Assembly (NCBI RefSeq): GCF_024166365.1
Contig: NC_064835.1
Location: 64,956,607 to 65,020,606 of the forward strand
Length of the DNA: 64,000 nucleotides
Origin: Elephas maximus indicus
Taxonomy: Eukaryota > Chordata > Mammalia > Proboscidea > Elephantidae
Reading direction: 5' to 3'
The notes under the pieces are model-generated. The model did no database searches. It saw only the letters and a program-made list of their open reading frames with translations, and was not told where the DNA came from. A program made the position numbers and the translations under genes. Below, piece by piece: positions 42,510-55,409 of this stretch (position 1 is the stretch's first letter; every line of letters starts with the position of its first letter).

Positions 42510-42910
42510 TGGGGAGACAAGCTACAAATTCCTGGAAAGTTAAATAAGAAGTAAGAGAAGTCACAAGGAAATAGTCATGAGTCAGATGAGAACTGTGGAC
42601 TCAGGATACAAACAGGAGGCCAGAGAAGAAAAGTATTAGAATAAAGCAATTAGGAAAGCTTACTGGAGGCAGAGATACTACCTGAGTCTTAAAAGACTGG
42701 TAAGGATTGGATAGGCAGAGAGAAGGGGGAGGAAGAGCATGATGAGAGAGGGGAGGGAATGGGTGGAGGAGGGATCTGTGCAGGAGACAGGTGGAAGAAT
42801 GAGCAGGGTACTCCAGAGTATCTTCTCTGGGAGTAGGAGGTAGGGCCAGACAGCTTTCCTTCCCTTCTCCACCTGCCCAGGAAACCTGGACTGTGACCTG
42901 AGGGCAGGAG
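42510..42910 (-). repeat. L2-containing segment, duplicate A
   Basis: It carries the antisense L2 text (GGAAAGCTTACTGGAGGCAG, CTGAGTCTTAAAAGACTGGT). It pairs with 48466-48870 over about 400 bases. They share AAGTTAAATAAGAAGTAAGA almost exactly. Confidence 0.6.
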
Positions 42911-43995
42911 ACTGGGCAGAAGGAAAAGGAAAGGCAGTGAAAACCGTCCCATTGCAGGGGCCCTGTACACTTCAGAGAGCTTCTTGGGCCACTTGGAGTC
43001 AATCTCGGCTGTTCTAATATTTGCTAAGGAATAGCGTGCCATCACGCTCAACTTGCTCAGGACCGAGGGAGTTCCTGCGATGTGGGACTTCACCCTACAA
43101 AGGAATCATTTCTGGAGAGGGATCCTAGAGCAAGTCTACTGAGTGTTTTCAGGAGGAGAACATTTGGTTTTCAGTGTTATAGAATTTAGTCTTCCAACAA
43201 TTTAGGAGGGAAGAGTTTCTACATTACTGCAAGTGACAAAAGGAGGCACTACTCCAGAGATGGATTCAGCCACCAGTGTTTCTCAGGCAGTGTTTCTTGG
43301 GGAGGTGTTAATTGTTACTTGTAGAGCAAAGTGTTCCTGTGCTCCTCGGGAACACTGAGTCTTCGAAAATCCACCCTCCCCACCTTACCTTGGAGACTCA
43401 TCATGCACATTGATACCTGAAGCCTCAGAAAAGCCCCAAAGGAGAGAAACTGTTTCCTGCTGTTTAATGACTAAATAAACAAGGTTATTTGCACTGAGGG
43501 AGTCTTGTCTCAGAAGAGGTATTAAGTCCCCAGTACAGTTCTCCACACACAACAATTTTCTCTGAATTCCAGGTTGGAAAACTCTGGAAGATAACATAGG
43601 TCTACAGGGCCACCCACTCCATGTCTTTGGAAGCCCCCTACCAACTCCATAATCCCATAAACAGATTTTAAGGATAATCCAGTTAGAAGTGTATTCTACT
43701 CTTTTTCAATTTTTCTTTAATAATGTACTGGCTCTTAATTGCTGGATCCTACTCAAAGATCACAACACTTCTCAACTCCCCAAGGTGCCTCACACAGACC
43801 CCAGGCCTGGATTCTGTTTCCCTCTAGGTTGGAACCACCAGGATCATTTCCTGGAGCCAGCTCATCTCCACTGGAGGCCCAAGGCCTGGGTAAGATTGAT
43901 GGAGCTATGTGTGCTCTGGCAGGGCTTGTGTTGCAGGGCAAGGCTTCCCAGCTCGGGACTAAGCCCTGCCTAGGTTCTTAGCTTCTTCTGACCAA
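42911..43995. other. Unassigned intergenic stretch
   Basis: No exon and no named repeat. Confidence 0.35.
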
Positions 43996-43999
43996 GAAT

Positions 44000-44710
44000 G
44001 ACCAGGAGAGGCTCAGAGGTTCCACACAAACAAAGGCGTATTAGGGATAGAAAGAAAGTAAAAAGGCTTGAGAGGAAGAGAGGGAGAGGGGTTTCTACCT
44101 ACGCTAGCCTCCAGTCTCTCACTGAACAAAGGATTTCCTAGGGCTTATAAAAGTTTTTAGGCGGGGGGGGTGGAGGGGAAGGCATTATCTTTATTCATTA
44201 GATGGGTGGAGATTTCCAGGAGAAGGGGAGGGATTATGAAAATCAAATGCGTGTGCAGTTAGAATTCAAGATGGGTTTCCTCGAAGAGGTGGCTGGAACC
44301 AAGATGGAGTCTGTCACAAAGGCTGCTGGGATGTTGAACAGGACTTATTCTGGGATGTTGTGCATGCGTGATGTCTCTGGATCGCGGTTCGAGCCCCAGC
44401 GAGGGGGTCCCTGCTCATGTTTGTCTCATGTGGAAGGTCATTCATAGGCCACGTCGATCTTTACTACGCATGCTCTGAACCTGATGAGGCCTTGAAAAAC
44501 AACTCAGGAGGATTATCGGTAATTTATAGCTGGTCAAGAACACAGGGCCTTGAAATGTAGCCCCTTATCTTGTTTAAGCACCTAGTTAATCATAAGTAGT
44601 TCTTGGGTGCCAGCAGTAAAAGTTATGTGCTGGTCTGGACTTATGTTTAGATTTAATTACAGCTGGTCGAGCACACAGGGCCTTGAAATGTAGCCCTTAT
44701 TTAATTCAGC
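44000..44710. mobile_element. ERV-like LTR region with an internal direct repeat (orientation uncertain)
   Basis: A purine-rich tract, a CCAAGATGGAGTCTGTCAC block and an internal repeat (CACAGGGCCTTGAAATGTAG at about 44544 and 44679) suggest an ERV1-like LTR. GGTTCGAGCCC at 44386-44396 resembles a tRNA B-box but has no tRNA around it. Confidence 0.4.
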
Positions 44711-46325
44711 CAGCCTCATTTTTTTTTTTTTTTTCCTTTCCTGGCTTGCTTGGGGGTGGGGCTGGCACCACTCCACTCCGGTTTCCTTTTACCTCCTCCC
44801 CTGGAGCCCAGAATCTTCCCCCAGGTTATGTTTCAGTAAGGTCTTGGCCTGCTTCAACCTCTGCTGTCTCCCCCAACCCCCCACGAGGAAGAGCAGGGTA
44901 GCTTTCAACTCTCCAGAGCCTGAGAGTATCCTCCTAGGCCCTCCCCAGCATCCTGCCCTCTGTTAATATGGTGGGAATATCAAGGGAAGCCATTGGAGTT
45001 GTTGACCGAGTGGGTTGAACCCACAGCTGGGACACTGGGGAAAGACCTGCAGGAGACGCATGCCACAGCCAAATCTGTCCCTTGATTGGGACAGATGGGG
45101 CAAGGACGCAGCCATAGGCTATAATACCAGGCAATAGCAACAGTAGGGGAGACTTCCTGAAGGAGGTGGGATTTCAGGATGGCTTGGAGAATGAGAGGTT
45201 TCCTAGTTACAAACTGGGAGGAGACCTGGGCCTCAAAAAAGCTGGGCCCTGGCAAAATTGTGAAGGGGTACAAGTTGGGCTCTGGAGGCATGAAGAATGG
45301 GAGCCAGGTCTTGAGTTTTTTTGCTGCCCATACGTTGTCCCCCTCCCCACCCTTGAATGCCAGTGGGAGGAAAATCAGATAACCAGCACCCACTGAGGGT
45401 TCCAGCCTTGGCTGAGGAAAAGCTCATTCCCCTTCCCCCAAACCCTAATATCTCAGAGATGACAGATACGCTGGGGCAGCGGCTGCTGCTCTTACCTCCA
45501 CCTAGCATCAAGCCCAGAGACCAGCTAATGTTTATAAGCAAAGATCAATTCTAGTATTCCAGTTAGTGGTGTTTCCTCTTTCCACCCTTCACAACTCCCC
45601 TCCCCCACTTCTTTAGGGGATGTGCGCTTTAAGAGAATTCCTGAGGGGCAGCAAGGACTGTCCTTTTAATGGTGGCTTCAAGCACTGTAGCAGGTTATGC
45701 ATAGATAGATATTTAGGCTTGGAGCCTTCCTCATACCCTTGTTATCACACCACACTCCTTGGGCAACTGCCCACCCCAAGGCTGGCCCTGTTTGCCAAGC
45801 TGTCTCTGCTGTTTTCCAAGAGTGAGTGGGGCAGGAGCTCCCATCAGAGGGACTCGCTGGCCCAACCAGTCCCACATGGCCAGGCAAGTGCGGTTCAGTG
45901 ACCTGCTGAGGCTTAAGCAGAGAGGACAGCAGCACCTTTCCTGAGACAAGTGGGAAGAAGGTATCAGCCATGGCTGACCGAACGGTGACCCAAGGCCCAA
46001 CACAGAGCCAATTAGCAGCCACTGCAATGGTGGTGGGCTTGCAGCAGCTTCCACGGGAGGCCCCATGTGCAACTGGCGTGTCAGGCCGAGTTAGCACCAG
46101 GAGGGCTGAGTGGAGTATGGATGGAGGCTGTGTGAATGGGGGGACATGGCTGATAACACTTTCTCCTGGGCTCTGGGGAGCTGAACAAAGTGAGACACAC
46201 AAGCAGGCATGCCTCTGCTCTCCAGCTCGTGTGTGGATGTGGATGTGTGCGTTGTGTGTGTGCTTGAGCACACGTTTGTCATTTAGAGCTTGGTGTGTGT
46301 CGGTAGGCATGTGCATGTCTGCTCA
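44711..46325. other. Unassigned intergenic stretch
   Basis: Contains an L2-like scrap near 45150 (GACTTCCTGAAGGAGGTGGG). The open frames here have no recognisable family. Confidence 0.35.
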
Positions 46326-46620
46326 TGTTCGTTCAGCATATTTAGTGCATACTACTTTGTGTACACTGGGGATTATGGGACTAAACAAAGTCCCAGCCCT
46401 CATGGAGCCTAGATGTTAGTGGGAGAGAGAGAAAATAAACAAGCATCTACTACATTGTTGTATCTTGATAACTGCTGTGAGAAAAAGTGAAGCACAAAAT
46501 GGAAATTGAAACAGGATGTAAAGCAGGGAAATTAGATCATGTGATCAGGAGGGCCTCTCTGAGGAGGTGACCTTGACCTGAATGACGAGGAGCCAACTAT
46601 TTAAACATCTGCAGGAGGAG
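46325..46620 (-). repeat. L2, antisense
   Basis: CCAGCCCTCATGGAGCCTAG, GAAAATAAACAAGCATCTAC and CAGGAGGGCCTCTCTGAGGA lie in antisense L2 order. Confidence 0.7.
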
Positions 46621-48465
46621 GACTGGAGACAGAGGGACAGAGAGTGAACGGGGCTGGTATTCCACTATGCTGCCGGTATGTGTGGTATGGACAGGCAAAA
46701 AAAAAAAAAAAAAGGATTTCATAACTGGGGTGACATTTGACAGCCCAGACAGGGGACAGCCCTCAGTAAGAACTTCCTAGCCCAGCTCAGCTCTGAAGGG
46801 CAGCTCTGAGTCCTCCATAAATCCATACACTGGCCAGCACACAGATGCCTGTTATACATACAGGGCTTGGGAACATCCCCACGTGGGCAGCCCGAGCTAT
46901 GCTGATCCAGCTGTGTCCACAAAACTCCACCAGAGGCGACTGCCCAAGGCTTCCGTAGCCAGGGTTGACCCTGGGACCAGAGCTGGAAATGGGCCTTGAA
47001 GCTGTGTCCCAGAGCCCAAGGGCAAGGCTGCCTGTGGATACCCTGACTGGCAGATGGTATGATGGGGCTGCTGAGAGGACCAAGCGGAACCCTAGACCCC
47101 AGATCAGACGCTCTCAGCCCAGAGTTCCCTGAGGGGCCAGGAGCTCAATCACAGGCAAGAGCAGCCCCTCAAGGCAGGGCCTCAGAAGAGCTGGGAGGCC
47201 TGGCCTGCTCTCACTGCCCACTCACCTTCTCTATGAAAGGGTCACTGTCCAGGCTCCAGCAAAGATGTGGAGAGCTGGCTTTAGACTTGAACCTCCATCT
47301 TCCAGGTGCCACAGCCCTGGGCAAGGGAAGCTGAACTGGTCCCACCTGAGGTCCCCAAAGAAAGGCTGGATGGATGAGAAAGAAAAGGGGGGTGGGGTGA
47401 GAAAAAGTCACCTCCCCAAACCAGCTAAAGGCTTCCTTTGACAGGAGAAGTTTTATTTGGGTGTCTTAGAATGAGGACAGGTGTGAAGCCTGTGGTTGTA
47501 TGGCTGGGAACCACTGTCTGTGGGTCTGCTTGTGCATGTGTGGTTTGGTGTCTCAACCCATTTGGTACCTTCCTGGTTGTTTACATATCTGTGAGTGCAT
47601 TCCCAGGTGCCTCTGTCCCATATGTCTACCTGTGGGCACCTCACTGGCCCCACAGGAGCCTGCTCTGTGGTGGGCAGGGGGAGGCCTCTCTGTGTACATG
47701 CCTTTCTGGGTGTGAGTGCATGAGGTGTCTCCGAGATTTGTCGTCCCTCAGCACTGAAGTCTTTAACGCCCTGTTCCCTAGCCTGATGCTGAGGCCCTCA
47801 GGGGGGAAAAGCTGCCTGCTCAATTCTCATCAAGCCTGCAGATGAGGATGGCGAGGTATCTCAAGCTGCTCTCAGGAGAGGCAGTTCTGCTGCTGCTTGT
47901 TGGCAGATTTCACACTTGGTTTTGTCTTCTCTCACGCTACACCCTCCCCACTCCAGCCAGTCAGGCCTATGGCCCCTCAAACCTGCCACACAGTGATCCT
48001 GGCCTCTCTCTGACCTGTGGCTCTGCTCTCAGATACGCCTCCCTGTCGATGCCCACCTGGAGGGTGGTGGCAGTATGACTGGGACAGGCAGTTTGTCGGG
48101 GGGTTTTGGGATCAGAGATTTCAGATTTGGGAGGAAACTAAGAGGGCTTTTTCTCTCATCCCCTCCCCCACTTATCATATCATCTGCCACAGTCTCCCAC
48201 TTATCATATCATCTGCCACAATTGCCTCTGTGTATGTGAGAGAGAGAGAAAGAGAGAGATCCGGCTCCCATATGACCTGGTTTCTCTCATGACCCTTCTA
48301 AGGATGGGCCCCCTACTGAAATCTTCCCTGGTTTATGGAGGTGAAAAAGTGGGGTTGGGGAGCATCAGCCAGGGTAAGGACTAATGAGCATCTCCCACAC
48401 TCCCAGTCCAGTGTTAGGCCAGGCTTGGCGGGGGAGGGGGGGCCAGACACGGGATCCGCAGACAT
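46621..48465. other. Unassigned intergenic stretch
   Basis: Contains an A run at 46697-46713 and a short tandem CACTTATCATATCATCTGCC at 48169-48218 (two units). No exon recognised. Confidence 0.4.
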
Positions 48466-48870
48466 GTTGGGGAGGCAAGGTCTCAACTCCTGGGAAGTTA
48501 AATAAGAAGTAAGAGGGGTCACAAGGAGATGGTAATGAATCCGACGAGGATCCATGGAGGTCATAGAAGAAGAGTTAGAACAATCAGGAAAGACTGGAGC
48601 AATCCAGAAGGCTTCCTAGAGGTAGGAGTGCTAACTGGATCTTGAAAGACAGCTAAGGACTGGATGAGCAGAGAGATGGAGTAGGAAGAGCACTATGAAG
48701 GAAGGGAGTGTGGGGTGAGGAGGGGCCGTGAGGAGGCAGGGGGACAGATGAACAGGGTTCTTTCAGAGCCATGACTCTGAGTGCCTTTCGTGGGCTTGGG
48801 GGGAGATAGGGCCAGAAAGACTCCAGGGGTTGCCCTTTGCTGCCTAGGTTGGAAGGAAAGGCAGGCTAGA
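48466..48870 (-). repeat. L2-containing segment, duplicate B
   Basis: The direct copy of 42510-42910, about 5.96 kb away. It contains AAGTTAAATAAGAAGTAAGA, CACAAGGAGATGG and GGCTTCCTAGAGGTAGGAG. Confidence 0.6.
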
Positions 48871-49097
48871 CAGGGCTGGCCATGCCTTCAGCCCCTCTAC
48901 CATCATCTCCTCAGCAGCTCCACCTGACAGGAGGTGGTGGGTATGGGTACTCAGGACTCCAGTGACCCTGTGCTTTTCTTTCCACCAGGGCAGTGGTCCC
49001 CATCCTGGTTGCCTATAGAATCATGGTGGCATGGCAGGGTGAGGGGGTGGGATGTGGGAGGTAGACTTGGAAAAACTGATGCCTGGGCCCCACCCAG

Positions 49098-49164
49098 GTG
49101 GGTTCAAACTGCTGACCTTTCGGTTAGTAGCCAAGTACTTAACCATTGTGCCATCAGGGCTCCT
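49098..49164 (-). repeat. AfroSINE head fragment, antisense
   Basis: GTGGGTTCAAACTGCTGACC to GTGCCATCAGGGCTCC, the tRNA-like part only. Confidence 0.85.
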
Positions 49165-49461
49165 TCTGTGGGACATAGCAGCTCCACATGGGTAACCCTC
49201 GCAGAACTCATCTTACATGTATCTTCTTTGTATCCTTTTTGCTATAATAGAGCTGTAATTGTAAGTATAGCACTTTCCTGAGTTCTGTGAATCATCTAGT
49301 ATATTATCAAACCCAAAGGAGTAGTAGGAGCCAGCAGTCAGAAGTGAGGGGTCCCTGCGACCCCCCACCTCGCCCCCTCCCATGCTTATGGCTGACATCC
49401 TTAAGGGGTAGTGGGAAGCCCTCAAATTTGTAGCCAGTAGGTCAGAAGTTTGGGGGGAGGT

Positions 49462-49655
49462 GCATACAGTTAAGTGGTAGACTACTAACCAAACTTTGGC
49501 TGTTCAAACCCACCCAGGGGTGCCTTGGAAGACAGGCCTGGTGATCTGGTTTTGAAAGTTCACAGCCTGGGAAACCCTATAGAGCAGCTCTACTCTGCAA
49601 ACATGGGGTCACCACGAGCCAGAATTGACTCAATGGCAAGCAACAACGAAAGGGA
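49462..49655 (+). repeat. AfroSINE-related variant
   Basis: CCTTGGAAGACAGGCCTGGT in the middle places it with 19228, 25819 and 37767. It ends CAATGGCAAGCAACAAC. Confidence 0.82.
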
Positions 49656-51955
49656 TCTCCAAGCTTACAGCTGGCCTCTGAGGTCTTGGGCAGGCTTGGC
49701 AGCATGGAGGACTGAGCGTGCCCTTTCATTTGTGAGATTTGACCTAACCCTGGTGGTTAGGGTCCGAGGAAGAAGTGCTGCATGTGCAGTTGAATTGGAA
49801 TTGAATAGAATTGTGCTGACAAATGGGATTTGCTTGAGCCATACATACTTTTGGTGTCAGAAAAGTGGGAACTGATTTGCTTCTGTGGCATTCGCTATTA
49901 ATGATAAAATCCCATTAGCTATATAGACTTTTTCTAGGTAGTCCCAAGGGGGAAAGCTGGACCAATTTGCTCAGTAGAAGGAAATTTCCTCACAGATTAT
50001 ACAGTAGTGAGTTGTCAAGGTGTTCAATACAGGCTGAATGTTGGGCCTGGTTTGTGAGATGAAAGATAAAAGTAGCTTCAGGTGAAGTTCCTCCCAGTCC
50101 TGAAATTCCTTCCTTAGTCCTCTGATATGTTCATCTCATACTGTCCTTGTTTTCCTGAGGAGGGGAGCTAGCTTGTTTGGAGGGAGCTGTCCCTTTTCTT
50201 CTTATCAGAAATTCCTGTCAAGGGGGACCACCCAGAGCTGCTTGAATAAAGACATGATTCCGATGATCTGCGTTGTGCTAATGACAGAGGTGAGCTTGAA
50301 CGGCGCTCTGCTCCCAGCCCTGGCGGACTTCCATCAGCCAGCTGCTCCCCCTTCTCTACCCCACCTGGCTTCAAGTTAGAACAGCCTTGCTCAGGGACTC
50401 TGGTGGGGGGGGGGGTGCGGGGGGATGGGTGTGTGTGTGTGAGAGAGAGAGAGACCAACAGAGACAGAGTTCTGTAAGGGTCTTGTGTGATGTGTGTGTT
50501 CAAAGTCCCAGAATGCTTCCCTTCCCACTCCTTCTTTCTTCTCATCATTCCCCAGCCTCCAACCCCCATCTCTCTCCTACCCTTCCCCATCTTCCCAGTC
50601 CTCTCAGGCCTAGCAGCTTAACTGAAGACAAAGCTGAGGCAATTAATAGAGCCCTTTGAGGGCTCTTATCACTAGAAGGCTTTTTAATTCAGCCACCTGA
50701 GTTGTGGCCCCAGGCATGTGACAGGGATGGGGGAGGGCTGCCTGGACTGTGTGGGAGCAGCTGCCTGGAAGGAGGGCAGAGGCATAGTGTAGAAACAGAG
50801 GTAAGGAGGCCCAGATTATGTGGACACAGTAATGGTTGACCTGACCATGGTGGTGGTTTTTCATTTTTGTGGTTTTTCTTTTATTAGAATTTAACTCTGG
50901 CTAAACTGCAGCAGAACCAAGACCTGAAAGATGGAATGCCAAACAGTGATCCTGCTGACTATATGGACCATCACAGGAAAAACTTCACTCCTAGGATATG
51001 GGGGTCTTAGAAAGGGAATATCATGTAGTGACATTGTATTGGGGGTGGAGTGTAACATGTCTTCTTAAATCTCCCTACCCTAACACCATGCTTCCGTGGT
51101 GGCTGGGGAGCTGGTGGGAAAAGAGGTCAGAGCTACATAGGAGGAAGAGAGGATGAGGAGAAAAGAGGGGCATGAGTCTCCAGGCCTGTCTCTGCCTGTC
51201 TCTGACTTTATGGTGTTTCTAACACAACAACCATTGTTCATGACCAGGCCAGGCAGGGACAGAAGAGGCCAGATATGGTGTGGACCCTGTCTATAACTCT
51301 GCATGTGTATGTGTGTAGAAGGTGGAGGTGTAATTTGTGTATGTGTGTGTGAGTGATATGGGTGTTTGGGGGTAGGTACTGTCAGGGCTTGCCCATCTGG
51401 CCCTTACTCTAAGACTGGCAGTACCAAAACCCATTGCTATCGAGTTGACTGTGACTGTAGTGGGGCCCCCCAATTGTCTCTCAAAACTCCTTTCAGAAGG
51501 CACTGTATTGCCACTTGCTTTGGTCCTCTCCAGACCCTCTGACTGCCACTAGAGGGCAGCGACCAACACACGCCAGCAACTTCAACTTTTACAGCTGCAG
51601 GTACCTGGCATTCATGGGCCTCTTATCCCAAACTTCCCCACCCTTCCCAGGCCCTAGGGAGGTGCAAGTCCCAGCTATGTGGACCATAAGAACCACAGCA
51701 CAAACAAAATTCCTGTCCCTGGCCTTACTGAAGACACTGAAGGGAACCATAGGTGACCGGGCCAAAGCCAGACCCCTGAGGTGTATTCATTAGTTCCTAT
51801 AAGGCTAACCGTGGAGGGAAAAGAGGAAGAACCCAGATGACTACGCAACCTGCCAAGAGATTAAGCAAGACCCAGCCCACTGGCCAAATGGCATATGATA
51901 ACTAGGCAGACAAAACTACCCTTACTGCAAAAACGGGTGACTTTAAGAAACCAGA
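49656..51955. other. Unassigned intergenic stretch
   Basis: A G run and GT/GA dinucleotide tract lie at 50401-50455. An AfroSINE tail scrap (CCCATTGCTATCGAGTTGAC) lies at 51429-51448. No exon recognised. Confidence 0.4.
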
Positions 51956-51959
51956 GAAA

Positions 51960-52195
51960 ACCACATGGGCGCTGGAGCCAGACTGCTCATATTGAAACCC
52001 CAAATGCTCCTAGTACTAGCTGCCTGACATTGGACAAGGTATCAAACCTCTCTGTGCCTGAGTTTCTTATCTGTGAGATGGAGGCAATAGTAGTACTACT
52101 CCTACGTTGGATGTGAGTGTTAAATGGGTTAATACATGCAAATCACAACAGTGTCTGGCACAGAGAAAGAACCCAATAAATATTAGCAGTTATTG
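51960..52195 (+). repeat. MIR, near full length
   Basis: GGCGCTGGAGCCAGACTGCT, then TTGGACAAGGTATCAAACCT, GAGTTTCTTATCTGTGAGAT and AACCCAATAAATATTAGCAG. Confidence 0.88.
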
Positions 52196-52381
52196 TTTTT
52201 TGAGGAAGAGGTCCATGTGGTGTAGGAATTGCTAGTTTCTCCGAGAACTTCCTCATGAAACATGGGAAGTGGCCCCCACACATGCAGGCATCAGATGGTA
52301 GCAATTGAGTGCATGTGTTTGTAAAAGTTCAAGGAATATGTGTAACACTGGGATGAATGTATGTGGTTACTGAGGTCTGTG

Positions 52382-52569
52382 TGCCATCAATTCCAGCTCA
52401 TAGCAACCCTACAGGCCAAAGTAAAACTACCCCCATAGGATTTTCTAGGCTATAATCGTTACAGGAGAAGATTGCCAGGTGTTTTCTGCTGCAGCGCAGC
52501 AGATGGGTTCGAATCTCTGACCTTGTGGTTAGCAGCCGAGTGCTTAACTACTGTGCCACTAGGGTTCCT
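52382..52569 (-). repeat. AfroSINE, long form, antisense
   Basis: CATCAATTCCAGCTCATAGC, a middle block at 52450-52490, then GAGTGCTTAACTACTGTGCC. Confidence 0.9.
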
Positions 52570-53265
52570 CTACTGAGGTCTGTAGATATTTAAATCAGCC
52601 AACTGATCAGTCACCTTTGAATCACAAATCCTTCTCACTCTTGAAATGAGTCCCTTGAATTGAGCACATGGCCCTCCTGCTCCCTCCCATACCTCCTTCA
52701 AGGGGAGGCCTAGGTTTGCCCCCCTTCTTGCTACCTCCATGCCTAAGCACAGCTCCCAAGGAGCCTCCCACAGCCCTGCCTTGCACTCCTGGGTGGGCTT
52801 GATTCCTACCCCTCTTGGGAAATCATAGCTTCTCCCTACCCACTGTCCGAGGGAGTGCCAGTCCTCAGCCCTGGTTCCTAGGGGCCAGTCTTGGCCCTAA
52901 GACTGTGGGGAAGTGCCCAGCCCTAGAATAGAAACCCTGATTCAGTCATAGGTGAATGCTCTTAACTTTGGGCCTCAAGATTTTCCTGGGAGGATAATAT
53001 TTAGGAATAAGTAAGGCCAGTTGAGAGTTTACTGTGCCTTTACTCACAGATGTTTCTGTGACTTCAACACTCCAACAGAGAGGATCTAGTGCTTGAAGTG
53101 CCCCTAATGGGCCCCTCAGGGGTGGCTAGGTCATATGATCCAAGATTAGCCAACCTACCTGTAAGGCACTACCAGTGGCTTTTCTCACAAAGGGACTGAA
53201 TAATTGACAGGAAATGTGAGGCATCCCAGCACATCCAGCAGACCTCCTCATCTAACTTGACAATG
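52570..53265. other. Unassigned intergenic stretch
   Basis: No exon or repeat could be named. Confidence 0.4.
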
Positions 53266-54110
53266 AAGAGGAGAATCAAGATTATCAGCCCAAGGCTGAT
53301 GATTCCTATGAGGTGGAAGTAGACATACCTCCTCTCTCCAGACTTTTTACCAATTCTGACACCAGCCATCCCTCCCATGGCACCTTCTACTTCTCTGCTG
53401 GGTTTGAGAATTCATTGCAATGGCTACACAGAAGTCACAGGCCATACTCACGGTTGTGGGGTTTGTTAGGAAAGTACCAGGTTACAACTCAGGATCAGGA
53501 AATGTCATGGATTGATTTGTGTCCCCCAAATATGTGTCAATTTGGCTAGGCCATGACTCTTAGCTCAGGAAAGTATTACAAAGCTCTTTTAGCTCTGCTA
53601 AGTGCCCAGATGCACCCCACTCTACTAGCAAGCCTCCTGCCTGAAGGCGCTCAGCTCTCTTTCACTCCCTCGCTCCGTGGGTCTACAGGCCCAGTAACCC
53701 ACCTTGCTCTGTGGGCCAGGAAGCCTGCCATGCCATTGTGCACCGGTCTCCTGGTTCTGCTGCAGCTGTTTCTCTGCCACCGCTTCTTGCTCTCTCCGGT
53801 ATTACAGCACTCTCTCTCTCTAGTGGGTCTAGGAGATTCTCAGTGCAGGGATCCTGGGTCCAAAGGATGAGCTCCACTCCTGGCTCTTCCGGATGGTAGT
53901 GAGGACCACTCTTCCTGCGTCTAGGATGGTTCATTTTAAGCCTAGCAGAATGGCAAAACTGACCAATACCCTCATTAGGGTTCCATACACCTTATTTGCA
54001 GTATTAGCAGACTGTCCAATCCCCTTGGTGGGACACAAGCACCTTATTTGCATAGTCCTACATAATCATTATGTCAGAGTCACAAAGACTATGGCAAGAA
54101 GGGCTGTATT
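53266..54110. mobile_element. ERV/LTR-like element, copy 2
   Basis: Same order of blocks as 6065-7190: CCTCCCATGGCACCTTCTAC, CAGGTTACAACTCAGGATC, AGATGCACCCCACTCTACTA, AGCCTAGCAGAATGGCAAA. A 65-base head of the 7493-type LTR (53506-53570) is wedged in. Confidence 0.55.
53506..53570 (+). mobile_element. LTR head fragment (MaLR-like)
   Basis: TGTCATGGATTGATTTGTGT to GGCTAGGCCATGACTCTTAG matches the start of the LTRs at 7493 and 7439. It is bounded by similar TCAGGAAA text on both sides. Confidence 0.65.
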
Positions 54111-54129
54111 AAGTAATTCATTGCACTGC

Positions 54130-54560
54130 AACTACAAACATTTTAATTTTAAACTATTTTTGAATAGGTAATACATTTACTTATGTACATCAATGTTTTA
54201 AGGATATAAAAAGACATACATGGAAACTCTCCTACTCTTGATCCTCCCGACCCTCACCCCCAGTTCTCTTCCTAGGGCAAGCAATGTTGCTATTTTCCAG
54301 TGTTTCCTTCCAGAGATACTTTGTACAAAGAAATGAGCACATAGATTCCTTCTCCCCATCCTTTTGCTTGTTTCAAGAGGAGGTCCTCCTACGTGGGTAC
54401 ATTAACAGCATCCTCATTCTTTTTTAATGGCTGTACTTTATGAGGTACCAAAATGAGCTTAATCAGTGTCCTACTAAGGAACACTTGGGTCGTTTTCAGG
54501 CTTTTACAGCGCTGACTGAGGAGACTTGCAAATAAGTGCATGGTCCTTTAAGGGCCCCAC
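54130..54560 (+). mobile_element. Old L1M 3' region fragment
   Basis: TTTTTGAATAGGTAATACAT, CCTTCCAGAGATACTTTGTA, CTCATTCTTTTTTAATGGCT and CACTTGGGTCGTTTTCAGGC lie in L1M order. Confidence 0.62.
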
Positions 54561-55280
54561 TGCTCCTTAAATATATCCCTCAGGATTTCTTAACTGGAAT
54601 CCGAGAACTCCTTGGAGATCTGCAAACAGAGTTCAGGGAGACAAATTCAAGGCACCCGGAAACTTGGAAGGGGAAAAACTTCTGTTTTTATTTCCCCAAC
54701 CTCTAAGTGAATGCAGACAACAAGCTCATAGCAGCGTTAGCAGTGACTGTAACTGTCTCATCTTATATGATTGATGATTATCTTGAAATATCACTTGCAT
54801 TCATCCCTACGTGGCCATTAAAGTAGGTAGTTATCAGATTTCCAGTGTGTTGTGCATTAATAAAGAAGCATATATACTATGTCACACATTTCGTTTAAAT
54901 AATTTATACATGTATTTTAATATAATTACTTTTCTTTGTAATCTCATGTATTTATTTTTATACATAAAAATATTATTTTGAGATAAGAAACATACCAGAC
55001 TCGGAAAGTGTCCCAGCTACACATACTTTATTTTGCATGTCTGGCTACTAGATGGCGGACTTCGTGACAAGGGCTGCCGCGTTCCTCGTAGTGCCCTCTC
55101 GCTAACTCTCCCAGAAAAAAGTAAATGCCTTCAGCGCCTAGTGGGCACCTTGCGTACCCAGCACTGGACAAGATGCTGATGATACAAAGATGCGGAATGT
55201 ACCTCAAAGGAACTCAGCCTAGGGGTAGAGTAAAGCATGAGGATGACCAAATAAAGGCGCCCCAACTCTTATGTTGCTTC
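54561..55280. other. Unassigned intergenic stretch
   Basis: AT-rich (54880-54990) then neutral. No exon recognised. Confidence 0.4.
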
Positions 55281-55284
55281 CTAG

Positions 55285-55408
55285 ATACGTGACCTGGAGC
55301 CAGATATCCTCCCTTGGCCCCCGTTTCCGCATCTATAAAATGATTTACGTTATCGGATCAATTTCCATCACGAACATGCGGCATTTAGCACAGTGCCTGG
55401 CACACTCT
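55285..55408 (+). repeat. MIR fragment
   Basis: GACCTGGAGCCAGATATCCT, TTTCCGCATCTATAAAATGA and CACAGTGCCTGGCACACTC. Confidence 0.7.
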
Positions 55409-55409
55409 A

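Noticed and set aside
44380-44402. tRNA-like B-box GGTTCGAGCCC
   Set aside because: No matching A-box at tRNA spacing, no acceptor stem pairing, and it lies in an ERV-like LTR.
45678-46316. 212-codon open frame on the minus strand
   Set aside because: No family resemblance, crosses a TG-rich stretch, no splice or promoter context, no conserved motif.
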